Origin: CAYNUJ01 sp964573255
GTDB taxonomy: Bacteria; Bacteroidota; Ignavibacteria; Ignavibacteriales; Melioribacteraceae
NCBI GenBank assembly: GCA_964573255.1
Contig: CAZNJB010000014.1
Span: 10,552-74,551 of the forward strand
DNA: 64,000 nt
Reading direction: 5' to 3'
A program made the position numbers and the translations under genes. Positions 18,635-26,691 of the stretch are shown piece after piece. The notes beneath the pieces are model-generated. The model searched no databases, was not told the origin of the DNA, and saw only the letters and a program-made list of their open reading frames with translations. Numbering within the stretch: position 1 is the first letter of the stretch; every line of letters begins with the position of its first letter.

Positions 18635-18672
18635 AAATAAGAAGTTGGCTAAAATTAGCCAACTTCTTATTT
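18635..18672 (+). terminator. Strong hairpin terminator after the MCP gene (contains the activator dyad)
   Basis: An 18-base stem with two central bases between the arms, starting AAATAAGAAG and ending CTTCTTATTT, 8 bases after the MCP stop. It is a perfect palindrome and works as a stem on either strand. The inner part is the TTGGCTA-N4-TAGCCAA dyad, so it may serve as both terminator and regulatory site. Confidence 0.75.
18645..18662. promoter_or_regulatory. perfect dyad TTGGCTA-AAAT-TAGCCAA (candidate activator site)
   Basis: The best example of the dyad seen upstream of each sigma-54-type promoter in this window. Its centre is ~60 bp upstream of the -24 G of the che promoter at 18713-18728. 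Confidence 0.5.
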
Positions 18673-18712
18673 GTAATTATGCGAATTTAAGTGTTTTTTC
18701 TCATTTGTGATG

Positions 18713-18728
18713 TGGCACTTTCTTTGAG
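18713..18728 (+). promoter_or_regulatory. sigma-54-type promoter for the che operon
   Basis: TGGCAC-TTTCT-TTGAG with 12-base G-to-G spacing. The expected start is near 18738, about 45 bases before the preferred ATG of the HEAT gene. Confidence 0.6.
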
Positions 18729-18782
18729 ATTTTTTACATAATGAGATAACTAGTGAAAAAGGCAAATATTTCGGAGGAGTTT

Positions 18783-20114
18783 ATGCTTGAAATTTTCGCG
18801 AACACAGATACAGAATCAATGAATGAAAAAGAGGCGGAAGAATTTTGCAGGTTAATTGAGGAGAAAAATAAAGCCATTATAAATCAATTTAGTTTTATGA
18901 TTTCAAATACTCAGAATGTAAACTTAGCAAGGGCATTAGTTAAGTATGTTTCTTCCGAAGATATATCTGTTAGAAATCTCGCTGGTGAAATACTTATAAA
19001 TATGGGTGCTTTAGCAGTTGAGCCTTTAATTGAAGAATTGAAAGACGGTGATAAACATAAAAAGAAATTTATTATTGACGTTCTCGGATTAATAGGTGAC
19101 AAGCGCGCAAGTGAGCAGATATTAAATGTTATGAAGAAAGCTGACGATGAAAATGTAGTTTTGGCTTGTATTGAAGCGCTTGGCAATTTGCAAGAAGAAA
19201 AGGCTGTAGCTCAATTGATAAGATTATATTCCGTAAATGAACTTTATATCCCAAGTATTATCGAATCATTGGGGAAAATTGGTTCAGATTCTGCTGTGGA
19301 TTTTATTATATCTTCGTATGATACGGATGATGAATTAATTAAATATTCGATAGTTGAATCACTCGGAAACATCGGAAATCCTCAATCGTTTTATTTCTTG
19401 CTTGGTGAATTAAAGAAGGTTGAAGGACCGATTGCTTGGGCTGCCGTGGAGTCGATTTATAAATTATCTCAGAAATTTAATCTCGAAGTTCCTTTCGATG
19501 AGAGTTTTAAAAATAAAGTACTCAATACTCTATACGAGGCCGATGCCAACTTTAAAAAGGCCGCTCTTTTTCTTGTAATATCTTATGATGACCCCGAAAT
19601 ATTTGATGCTTATTTAAGTGTTCTCGGCATTGATTACGAATTGGATGATATTATAAAAGAAAAACTAAGAAATAATATTCCATCTACGATAAAAGGAATT
19701 GAGAAGAGATTAGAACAAAAATCTGAGAACCTTTCATCACTCTTAGCTTTGCTGGAAGAAATGTGTGAGTACGAAGGTGTAGATTTTAAAGATTATTTAT
19801 CCGGAGTGGAGCTACAATCTTTCTTAGATTCCTTAGCCGGTGCATTGGAACTGCCACAGGAAGAAGTTAGAAAATCGGCGATGAATTTATTATTTAAAAT
19901 ATCACCGGAATCTGCTCTCCTCTTTCTGGATAAAATGCTAAACGATGATAATCTATGGAACCAGCTTTTTGTTTTAGACTTATTAGAAAACTTTTCTTTA
20001 GGTCCCGACGTTATTTCAATATTGGAAGAAATCAGTGAAAAATCTGATGATATGATTAAAGAGAGGATTGCAGAATTAGTGGAATGCAATAAAAACCAAT
20101 TAAGTGCACAATAA
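18783..20114 (+). CDS. HEAT-repeat protein at the head of the che operon
   Basis: The longest frame opens with GTG at 18753, but the ATG at 18783 has a GGAGGAG ribosome site 3-4 bases upstream, so I use it (443 residues). The sequence is built of PBS-lyase/HEAT-type repeats: ISVRNLAGEILINMGALAVEPLIEEL, KFIIDVLGLIGDKRA, VLACIEALGNLQEEKAVAQLI, IIESLGKIGSDSAV, YSIVESLGNIGNPQS. No catalytic motif, signal peptide or membrane segment is visible. It is the first gene after the sigma-54-like promoter and abuts cheR, so it is probably a chemotaxis or motility accessory scaffold; its specific function is not known. Confidence 0.75.
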   Translation: MLEIFANTDTESMNEKEAEEFCRLIEEKNKAIINQFSFMISNTQNVNLARALVKYVSSEDISVRNLAGEILINMGALAVEPLIEELKDGDKHKKKFIIDVLGLIGDKRASEQILNVMKKADDENVVLACIEALGNLQEEKAVAQLIRLYSVNELYIPSIIESLGKIGSDSAVDFIISSYDTDDELIKYSIVESLGNIGNPQSFYFLLGELKKVEGPIAWAAVESIYKLSQKFNLEVPFDESFKNKVLNTLYEADANFKKAALFLVISYDDPEIFDAYLSVLGIDYELDDIIKEKLRNNIPSTIKGIEKRLEQKSENLSSLLALLEEMCEYEGVDFKDYLSGVELQSFLDSLAGALELPQEEVRKSAMNLLFKISPESALLFLDKMLNDDNLWNQLFVLDLLENFSLGPDVISILEEISEKSDDMIKERIAELVECNKNQLSAQ

Positions 20115-20127
20115 TAACGGAAATGAA

Positions 20128-21003
20128 ATGATTACCGCACAATCCAGTTTAAGCCAATTACAGCAAAGTAATTCTCTATCGATTGCAGAATTTCAGGAAT
20201 GGAGAAAATATATTTATGATTTGACAGGCATCTATTTTCAGGATGGTAAAAAATATCTGTTAGAAAGTAGATTGCAGAGAAGAATCAAATTTCTAAAATT
20301 GAATAATTTTGAGGAATATTATAAATATCTCAGATACAATCCAGCCGGCAAAGACGAGATAAATTATCTGTTGAATGCAATTACAATCAACGAAACATTT
20401 TTCTTTAGGAACCAGCCGCAACTGGATGCATTGGTTAGCAAAATACTGCCTGAAATAATTCACAATAAAAAATTAAGAGGTCAAAGAAAAATCAGGATTT
20501 GGAGTGCGGCGTCTTCTTCGGGAGAAGAAGCATATTCTGCGGCAATGATGATTCATGAATTAGTTAGGCCTATGCATCCTCAGATGGAATTTGAAATTGT
20601 CGGGACAGATATCAATAGTGCTGTCTTAGAAACGGCAAAATCTGGTATTTATAGGGAATATTCAATTCGAAATGCTCCGCGTCATTTTTTGAGAAAATAT
20701 TTCAAACAAACGCCTCAAGGTTATGAACTGAACGACATTATAAAAAAATATGTCTCGTTCAAATTGCTTAATTTATATGACGATAGAGCGATGAAAATGA
20801 TGTTCAATTTTGATGTAATATTTTGTGCAAATGTATTGATTTATTTTGATACTCAATCAAAAATAAAGGTAGTTAATCATTTGTATAATGCTCTAAGTAA
20901 AGGTGGGTATCTGTTTATTGGATATTCAGAAACTTTGCACGGTATTTCAAAAGCTTTTAAAGTAATTAGTTTTCCTAAAACAGTAGGATACAAGAAGGAG
21001 TAG
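20128..21003 (+). CDS. cheR: Chemotaxis protein methyltransferase CheR
   Basis: CheR methylates glutamates of chemoreceptors using SAM. The N-terminal helical domain (FQEWRKYIYDLTGIYFQDGKKYLLESRLQRRI) carries the Arg-rich face that contacts receptors. The catalytic part has AITINETFFFRN, IRIWSAASSSGEEAYSAAM, FEIVGTDINSAVLETA and FDVIFCANVLIYFD. A GTG at 20104 extends the frame but overlaps the upstream gene without a ribosome site, so the ATG at 20128 is preferred (~291 residues). There is no TPR extension. It is the second gene of the che operon. Confidence 0.93.
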   Translation: MITAQSSLSQLQQSNSLSIAEFQEWRKYIYDLTGIYFQDGKKYLLESRLQRRIKFLKLNNFEEYYKYLRYNPAGKDEINYLLNAITINETFFFRNQPQLDALVSKILPEIIHNKKLRGQRKIRIWSAASSSGEEAYSAAMMIHELVRPMHPQMEFEIVGTDINSAVLETAKSGIYREYSIRNAPRHFLRKYFKQTPQGYELNDIIKKYVSFKLLNLYDDRAMKMMFNFDVIFCANVLIYFDTQSKIKVVNHLYNALSKGGYLFIGYSETLHGISKAFKVISFPKTVGYKKE

Positions 21004-21010
21004 TGGAGAA

Positions 21011-21376
21011 ATGAAAAAAGTAATTTTAGTAGCTGATGACTCTCCAACAATACGAAAATTTGTAACCATTGCATTAAAAATGAATGGTTATGAAATAATC
21101 TCTGCATCTGACGGTATGGAGGCACTCGAATTGTTGCCGCAAAAACCGGTTGATCTGGTTATCACAGATCTGAATATGCCTAATGTAGATGGTTTTGAAC
21201 TAATTAGAGCAATTAGAGAGAACCATCAATACAAGGATGTTCCGATTATTATTCTGAGTTCTTTAGATAAGAAAGATGATATAGATCGCGGACTGAAATA
21301 CGGTGCCGATTCATATTTAATTAAGCCGTTTAACCAGAAAGTAGTATTGTATGAAATTTCAAAATATATAAATTAG
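21011..21376 (+). CDS. CheY-like single-domain response regulator
   Basis: A stand-alone receiver of 121 residues. The acidic pair is Asp9-Asp10, the phosphoacceptor is Asp53 (TDLNMP), the switch Ser is 83 or 84, and the conserved lysine is Lys105 (IKPF). It differs from the second receiver next door, which has the canonical CheY DWNMP signature, so it may serve as a phosphate sink or an adaptation/linking regulator rather than the motor-binding CheY. It follows cheR by 7 bases. Confidence 0.85.
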   Translation: MKKVILVADDSPTIRKFVTIALKMNGYEIISASDGMEALELLPQKPVDLVITDLNMPNVDGFELIRAIRENHQYKDVPIIILSSLDKKDDIDRGLKYGADSYLIKPFNQKVVLYEISKYIN

Positions 21377-21386
21377 GAGATGCGAA

Positions 21387-21770
21387 ATGAACCTTAAATT
21401 CTTAGTTGTCGATGATTCGGCGACAATGCGCAGAATTGTAGGTAATTCCCTCAAAAACTTGGGATTCAATAATTTTATAGAAGCTGAAAACGGTCAGGAT
21501 GCTATTGAAAAATTGCAGGGTAATCCTGATGTTAATTTTGTTATTACTGACTGGAACATGCCTGTATTATCAGGTTTAGACCTAACTAAAACAATTCGTT
21601 CCAGTGAAAGATTTAAAAATTTACCGATTCTTATGGTTACAACCAGAGGTGTAAAAGATGATATTATTGAAGCCTTACAAGCAAAAGTTAATAATTACGT
21701 CATTAAACCTTTTACTCCTCAAATTTTAAAAGAAAAAATAGATCAAGTTTTAGCAGTAACATCGCAATAG
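21387..21770 (+). CDS. cheY: Chemotaxis response regulator CheY
   Basis: A 127-residue receiver with the classical CheY signature: FLVVDDSATMRRIV, LGFNNFIEAENGQDAIEKL, phosphoacceptor Asp55 in TDWNMP, Thr85, Tyr104 (the rotating aromatic, Tyr106 in E. coli) and Lys107 in VIKPFT. It is expected to be phosphorylated by CheA, bind FliM at the motor switch and be dephosphorylated by the CheZ encoded next. FliM in this window carries a CheY-binding-type N-terminus. An AGGAGA ribosome site lies just before the ATG. Confidence 0.93.
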   Translation: MNLKFLVVDDSATMRRIVGNSLKNLGFNNFIEAENGQDAIEKLQGNPDVNFVITDWNMPVLSGLDLTKTIRSSERFKNLPILMVTTRGVKDDIIEALQAKVNNYVIKPFTPQILKEKIDQVLAVTSQ

Positions 21771-21778
21771 AGGATATC

Positions 21779-22525
21779 ATGGATATAAAACCAAAAAATA
21801 TGTCTGAACTCTTCGATAAACTGAATGATTTAAAAGCTGTTTTCATTTATGGACAGAGAATTATTCCGATAATTCAAAGTCTGATAGATTTTATGAAGGA
21901 AACCGTACCTCTGCTGGAAAATATAAATCAGTCCATTGATCAGACTGCGCAGCAAATTCCAAAAGCTCAAAATCAAATTGATGACGTTACAAGTGCGACA
22001 GAATTGGCTACTACTCAGATACTAGATAGAGTTGATGAGATTACTAACGATCTAACCAAAGCTGATTCTGAACTAAAGAATCTTCTTGAGAAATACCAAA
22101 AAAGGGATGCAAAAATTGACGAAATGATTAACAAACATCCCGAATTGGCAGATGAATTGTCGCAATTTAAAATGAATGGTTCTAAAGAATTGATTGAAAA
22201 CCATATCAAAACCTTAAATAGAATTAACCAGAACACTTATAATATTTCCCTTTCTCTCCAAGTTCAGGATATTACTAGTCAGCAGCTTGCTGCGGTTAAT
22301 CACCTTATAAATTCGGTTCAGTACAGATTAGCATCTTTAATTCACGATATTGATGATACCGAGATCAAAAATATTGAATCGAATTTAAGTACGGAAGTTA
22401 CATTCGATGAAGGTGCCAGTTTTACCAAAGATACAAATAATCAAAATCTTGCGGATCAAATGTTCGATTCGCAACTGAAAGAAAAAGCAAGTCAAGATGA
22501 AATAGATAAATTATTTTCGAGTTAA
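21779..22525 (+). CDS. cheZ: CheZ-like CheY phosphatase
   Basis: A 248-residue, mostly helical protein. The core QVQDITSQQL (residues 161-170) matches the CheZ active-site motif QDLTGQ, with Asp164 and the catalytic Gln168 in the right places. The C-terminal ASQDEIDKLFSS resembles the CheZ tail peptide that docks on CheY (in E. coli a SQDQVDDLL-type end). A long helical hairpin fits residues ~60-200, preceded by an N-terminal extension. It lies directly after cheY and before cheA. CheZ is best known from proteobacteria; this copy is divergent but retains both functional motifs. Confidence 0.85.
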   Translation: MDIKPKNMSELFDKLNDLKAVFIYGQRIIPIIQSLIDFMKETVPLLENINQSIDQTAQQIPKAQNQIDDVTSATELATTQILDRVDEITNDLTKADSELKNLLEKYQKRDAKIDEMINKHPELADELSQFKMNGSKELIENHIKTLNRINQNTYNISLSLQVQDITSQQLAAVNHLINSVQYRLASLIHDIDDTEIKNIESNLSTEVTFDEGASFTKDTNNQNLADQMFDSQLKEKASQDEIDKLFSS

Positions 22526-22527
22526 TT

Positions 22528-24414
22528 ATGAGTGACGATGTAAAATATGCTCTTCTCCGAGATCCGGAGATGAAAGAAATTGTTGAAAGTTTTCTCGAAG
22601 AATCCAAAGAAATCTTGGAGAACCTTAACTCAGATTTGATTGATTTGGAAAATGCTCCCAAAGATGAAGACTTATTGAATAAAATATTCAGAAGTTTTCA
22701 TACCTTAAAAGGTACTTCGGGATTTTTAGGATTAGAGAAAACCACTTTAGTAACACATAGATGCGAAGACATTCTGAATAAACTTCGCAAAGGACAAGCG
22801 GAACTGAATTCCGATTTAATGGATGTCATCCTTGCCGGTTACGATAAAATATCGGCTCTCTTGGTTACTATAGAAAATAATCTTAACGAAGATGTAGAAA
22901 TTGATGAAGTAGTTCAAAAACTTGAAGCTACTATTCAAAGATTGGAAGGCGGAGAGAAGCCTGCAGAAGCAGATAAACCTTCTCAGAGTGAAGAACCAAA
23001 AGCTAAAGAAAAGAAAAAACGCGGTAGACCTAAAAAGAAAAAAGTAGAAGTTCAACAAGCAGAATCAGAGAGTATTAATCCTTTGGATATTGAGCCTGCA
23101 GAAGAAATTCAATTAGAGCAAAGCTCTGATACAAAAGAAAATGAAAAAGTAGATGATGATAGCGATACTTCAAAAGCCGATCAGATAGTCAATAAAAGCC
23201 TTTCACGAAGCGGCAAAGGAGAAACCAGTATTCGCGTTGATGTAAAAAGGCTGGATGATTTATTGAATATTGTATCGGAACTAGTTCTGGGCAGAAATCA
23301 ATTGCAGCAAGTAAATGAAAAAATAGCCCAGGAAATGGAAGGTAGTGATGTTGCACGTGCACTCGGAGAAGCAGCGAAACAAATTGATCTTATGACTAAT
23401 GAATTGCAGTTAGTCGTAATGAAAACCAGAATGGTAAAGATTGGCAAAGTATTCAATAAATTCCCTCGGTTGGTAAGAGATTTATCGAGAGAAACTGGAA
23501 AGAATGTAGATTTGATAATTCATGGTGAAGACACAGAACTCGATAAGACTCTAATCGAGGAAATTAATGATCCACTTGTACACTTGGTAAGAAATTCTAT
23601 TGATCATGGTATCGAATCACCTGAAGAAAGAAAAGCTAAAGGCAAGAAGGAAACCGGTACGATTAAATTAGAAGCTTATCCGGAAGGGAATAATATTGTT
23701 ATCTCAATTTCGGACGACGGTAAGGGAATTGACCCGGAATTTATTAAAGAAAAAGCAATTGCAAAGGGCTTGATTACAAAAGAAAAAGCTGAAGAATTGA
23801 ACAAACAAGAAATATTTAATCTGATATTTCTTCCCGGATTCTCTACAGCAGCAAAAGTAACGAATATTTCCGGTCGTGGCGTTGGAATGGATGTTGTTAA
23901 AACAAATGTAAAACGCCTTAGAGGTATTATCAATATAGATTCTACTGTTGGTGAAGGAACTACAATTACTATTAAATTGCCTCTTACTCTGGCAATAATC
24001 TCCGGAATGGTTGTTCGTGTTAATGAGGAATTCTATATCATTCCTCTCAGCAATATTTTAGAGGTTGTTAGAATTCATGTTGAAGATATTTATAGTATAA
24101 AAGGAAAAGAAGTAATTAAGGTTCGGGATGATGTTATTCCATTAGTGAATATTCAGGAACTACTCTATAAAAATTGTAAGGAGAGTGAGAATGTTTGGCA
24201 ATACGTAATTATAGTTGGTATTGCAGAAAATAAATATGGTATAAAAGTTGATGAAACCATTGGACAAAAAGAGATTGTGATAAAATCTCTTGGTCAGTAT
24301 CTCGGAAAGGTTCCAGGTATTGCGGGGTCAACTATTATGGGAGATGGTTCTGTAGTAATGATTATTGATTTAGCGGAAATTCTTAATTCTATTTTAGAAA
24401 ATGTTGATGGATAA
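22528..24414 (+). CDS. cheA: Chemotaxis histidine kinase CheA
   Basis: Domains in order: Hpt/P1 (residues 1-130, phosphoacceptor His58 in FHTLKG); a charged low-complexity linker (~140-235) with a KRGRPKKKK run; P3 dimerisation (~238-300, RLDDLLNIVSELVLGRNQL); P4 kinase (~300-480) with the N-box LVHLVRNSIDHGI, DDGKGID and GRGVGMDVVK; and P5 CheW-like (~485-628). A recognisable P2 CheY/CheB-binding domain is not evident, so the linker may replace it. The 628 residues are about normal for the family. The 3' end overlaps cheB by 14 bases. No cheW gene is present in this window, so coupling protein must come from elsewhere. Confidence 0.93.
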   Translation: MSDDVKYALLRDPEMKEIVESFLEESKEILENLNSDLIDLENAPKDEDLLNKIFRSFHTLKGTSGFLGLEKTTLVTHRCEDILNKLRKGQAELNSDLMDVILAGYDKISALLVTIENNLNEDVEIDEVVQKLEATIQRLEGGEKPAEADKPSQSEEPKAKEKKKRGRPKKKKVEVQQAESESINPLDIEPAEEIQLEQSSDTKENEKVDDDSDTSKADQIVNKSLSRSGKGETSIRVDVKRLDDLLNIVSELVLGRNQLQQVNEKIAQEMEGSDVARALGEAAKQIDLMTNELQLVVMKTRMVKIGKVFNKFPRLVRDLSRETGKNVDLIIHGEDTELDKTLIEEINDPLVHLVRNSIDHGIESPEERKAKGKKETGTIKLEAYPEGNNIVISISDDGKGIDPEFIKEKAIAKGLITKEKAEELNKQEIFNLIFLPGFSTAAKVTNISGRGVGMDVVKTNVKRLRGIINIDSTVGEGTTITIKLPLTLAIISGMVVRVNEEFYIIPLSNILEVVRIHVEDIYSIKGKEVIKVRDDVIPLVNIQELLYKNCKESENVWQYVIIVGIAENKYGIKVDETIGQKEIVIKSLGQYLGKVPGIAGSTIMGDGSVVMIIDLAEILNSILENVDG

Positions 24415-25444
24415 AATAAAAATATTGATTGTTGATGATTCTGCATTTATGAGGAAATCATTGGAGATAATGCTCTCGGATGAAGAATCATTTGAAATAG
24501 TTGGTAAAGCGCATGACGGTTTGGAAGGAGTGGAACTGGCGGCAAAATTAAAACCAGATATTATTACAATGGATATCGAAATGCCGAAAATGGATGGACT
24601 AACTGCCGTTAAGAAAATTATGGCAAAATGTCCTACCCAAATTATTATGCTCAGTTCTCTAACTACCGAAGGAGCAGAAGCAACTATTAAAGCATTAGAA
24701 TATGGTGCAGTTGATTTTATCCCAAAAGAAATGTCGTTTGTCAGTGTTAATATTACTGCAATTAAAGATGATCTTATCCATAAGATTAAAAATTTTACAA
24801 GAAAAAAGAGATTATTAAATAGGCTGAATAAAAGAACCCAGAGGTTAAAGACCACCATCACTCAGCCTTTGAATCATAAAGTTTCTGCCATTGCTCTTGG
24901 AATATCAACCGGCGGGCCTTTATCGCTTCAAAAAATCGTTCCTCATTTAAATAAGAATATTCATGCGCCTATTTTTATTGTTCAGCATATGCCTCCTAAT
25001 TTTACTAATTCACTTGCTCGCAGATTAGATCAATTATGTCCGCTGCCTGTAAAAGAAGCGGAAGACGGCGATAAAGTGGAAAGTGGTCATATTTATATTG
25101 CTCCGGGGGGCAAACATATGAAAATAACTAAAAACGGTTTCGGTCCCAAAATAGTTATTTCGGATATTCCTGTTGGCACTCTACACAAACCTTCGGTCGA
25201 TGTGATGATAGATTCCGTATCGGATTATTACAAGAGAAATTTACTATGTGTAATTATGACCGGAATGGGAAAAGACGGTTTGGAAGGAGTGAGAAAGGCT
25301 AAGAAATATGGCGCCTATTGTTTAGCTCAAGATGAATCCACTTCCGTTATTTACGGTATGCCAAGAGCGATTGTTGATAATTCATTAGCAGATAAAATTT
25401 TACCTTTAGAAAGAATTCCAAAATTTATTAACGAGGTATCTTAA
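24401..25444 (+). CDS. cheB: Protein-glutamate methylesterase CheB
   Basis: An N-terminal receiver (Asp58 in TMDIEMP) is followed after a ~25-residue linker by the methylesterase domain. Its triad is Ser169 (GISTGGP), His196 (VQHMPPNFT) and Asp292 (TGMGKDG). It removes methyl groups from chemoreceptors and opposes CheR. The start is the ATG at 24401 or the in-frame ATG 6 bases on; both lie inside the cheA end, implying coupled translation. The 347 residues match the family. Confidence 0.93.
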   Translation: MLMDKIKILIVDDSAFMRKSLEIMLSDEESFEIVGKAHDGLEGVELAAKLKPDIITMDIEMPKMDGLTAVKKIMAKCPTQIIMLSSLTTEGAEATIKALEYGAVDFIPKEMSFVSVNITAIKDDLIHKIKNFTRKKRLLNRLNKRTQRLKTTITQPLNHKVSAIALGISTGGPLSLQKIVPHLNKNIHAPIFIVQHMPPNFTNSLARRLDQLCPLPVKEAEDGDKVESGHIYIAPGGKHMKITKNGFGPKIVISDIPVGTLHKPSVDVMIDSVSDYYKRNLLCVIMTGMGKDGLEGVRKAKKYGAYCLAQDESTSVIYGMPRAIVDNSLADKILPLERIPKFINEVS

Positions 25445-25445
25445 A

Positions 25446-25691
25446 ATGACAACTCAATTTTCTGACGAAATATTTAGAACTATAACTTATGACGATAATG
25501 TAAGACATGGCAAAATATTAAAAAAAGACCAATATAAATTAGTTGGCAAAACTAAGATTGAAATGCTCGAAGAGAGTCATAACGGAGTAAAGATTGTTCT
25601 CAATAAAGATGAGAATGATCAAATTAAAGAAATTAAATTTATTTGTTCTTGTGGCGAATCAAAATCACTATTTTTAGATTATTCTGACTAA
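25446..25691 (+). CDS. 81-residue unknown with a CxCG motif
   Basis: It starts 1 base after the cheB stop and is the last gene of the che operon. The sequence is soluble, with predicted beta segments and a C-terminal IKFICSCGESKSLFLDY containing Cys-x-Cys. I do not recognise the family. A pair of cysteines is too little for a confident metal site unless it dimerises. Position suggests an accessory chemotaxis or flagellar role. Confidence 0.6.
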   Translation: MTTQFSDEIFRTITYDDNVRHGKILKKDQYKLVGKTKIEMLEESHNGVKIVLNKDENDQIKEIKFICSCGESKSLFLDYSD

Positions 25692-25701
25692 AAAACCTCA
25701 T

Positions 25702-25719
25702 TTGTCCATATTTAGCCAA
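25702..25719. promoter_or_regulatory. candidate activator dyad TTGTCCA-TATT-TAGCCAA
   Basis: The right half-site is exact and the left matches 5 of 7 of the dyad at 18645-18662. Its centre is ~60 bp upstream of the -24 G of the flgB promoter, nearly the same spacing as at the che promoter. Confidence 0.45.
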
Positions 25720-25768
25720 TATTAAATAGGGCACCCCCGCAAAAAGATAAAAAAAGGGCGTTTATTAC

Positions 25769-25784
25769 TGGCACTAATGTTGAA
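25769..25784 (+). promoter_or_regulatory. sigma-54-type promoter for the flgB operon
   Basis: TGGCAC-TAATG-TTGAA with correct spacing. The expected start, near 25794, is only ~5 bases before the first ATG of flgB at 25799. The in-frame ATG at 25811 may therefore be the true translation start. Confidence 0.65.
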
Positions 25785-25798
25785 TATTCAATAAAAAA

Positions 25799-26200
25799 AT
25801 GGATATTCATATGAGTAGTGGAAACATAAACTTATTAAGATCATACTTGAACTTCCTGGTAGAAAAAAACAAGGTAATAACACAGAATATTGCCAACCGG
25901 GAGTCTGTCGATTATAAACGGCAAGACATAGATTTTTCTCAATTCCTTGAAAATGAAAGAGCGAATGCTATGAAGACGAATGATCCCCGGCATATTAAAG
26001 CTCCCATTATTGAAGGAATGAATAAAACTATTCATATCTCATCATCTGATGAATATGACTTAGATAACGGGGAAATAAATATTGAAAACGAAATGGCGGA
26101 ATTGGCTAAGGTTTCTCTCAATTTTAAGTTTGCCTCAAAGTCGGTAAATAGTTATTTCAAAAAATTACAAAGTGTAATTAAGGGCGGGAGTACGATATGA
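25799..26200 (+). CDS. flgB: Flagellar rod protein FlgB
   Basis: FlgB forms the proximal rod. The N-terminal helix and NIANRESVDYKRQDIDF form the rod/hook N-terminal signature (usually NxANxxTPGYK). A C-terminal helix (EMAELAKVSLNFKFASKSVNSYFKKLQSVI) completes the D0 coiled coil. The 133 residues are typical. The second Met (25811) is a plausible start because the predicted transcript begins only just ahead of the first. It opens the long rod/MS-ring/switch/export operon and overlaps flgC by 4 bases. Confidence 0.9.
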   Translation: MDIHMSSGNINLLRSYLNFLVEKNKVITQNIANRESVDYKRQDIDFSQFLENERANAMKTNDPRHIKAPIIEGMNKTIHISSSDEYDLDNGEINIENEMAELAKVSLNFKFASKSVNSYFKKLQSVIKGGSTI

Positions 26201-26691
26201 AAATCGGAGATAAAAATTTTGCAGCTTTCAGTATAAGTGCAAAGGGATTGAATCTGCAGAGAATAAAAATAAAATTAATTGCCGAAAATATTGCGAATTC
26301 AGAAACTACCAATACAAAAGAAGGCGGACCATACCAAAGAAAATTTATCAGAATTGGAGAAATAAAAGATAATAGCCAGGTTACCGGGCCACGAATTGGC
26401 AGCGTGGGAATGAGGGCAACCAACCCAAACCACTTTCAGAGTCAATTAAATAAATATTCCGGAGGTGAAGCAGTGGATGCGAAGTACGAAATACTCGATG
26501 ATAAATCTGCGGGTGAATATGTCTTTATGCCGAATCATCCAGATGCCGACGAAAACGGGTACGTTCAATTGCCGAATGTAAATATAATCAACGAAATGGT
26601 GGAAATGATTACCGCCACTCGTTCTTACGAGGCGAATTTAACGGCTCTCAAATCAGCGAAAGAAATCATTCAAGATTCTTTGGAGATATAA
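26197..26691 (+). CDS. flgC: Flagellar rod protein FlgC
   Basis: A proximal rod subunit. The N-terminus has LIAENIANSETTNTKEGGPYQRK, and the C-terminus has the FlgC signature PNVNIINEMVEMITATRSYEANLTALKSAKEII, required for coiled-coil packing in the rod. The 164 residues are slightly longer than in E. coli. The start overlaps the flgB stop (ATGA), and the gene is followed without a gap by a small unknown gene. Confidence 0.92.
   Translation: MKIGDKNFAAFSISAKGLNLQRIKIKLIAENIANSETTNTKEGGPYQRKFIRIGEIKDNSQVTGPRIGSVGMRATNPNHFQSQLNKYSGGEAVDAKYEILDDKSAGEYVFMPNHPDADENGYVQLPNVNIINEMVEMITATRSYEANLTALKSAKEIIQDSLEI

Noticed and set aside
18753..18782. GTG start extending the HEAT gene by 10 codons
   Set aside because: No ribosome site precedes it, whereas the ATG at 18783 has GGAGGAG upstream.
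23000..23050. AT-hook-like KRGRPKKKK in the CheA linker as a DNA-binding motif
   Set aside because: It sits in a lysine/glutamate-rich low-complexity linker; composition explains it.
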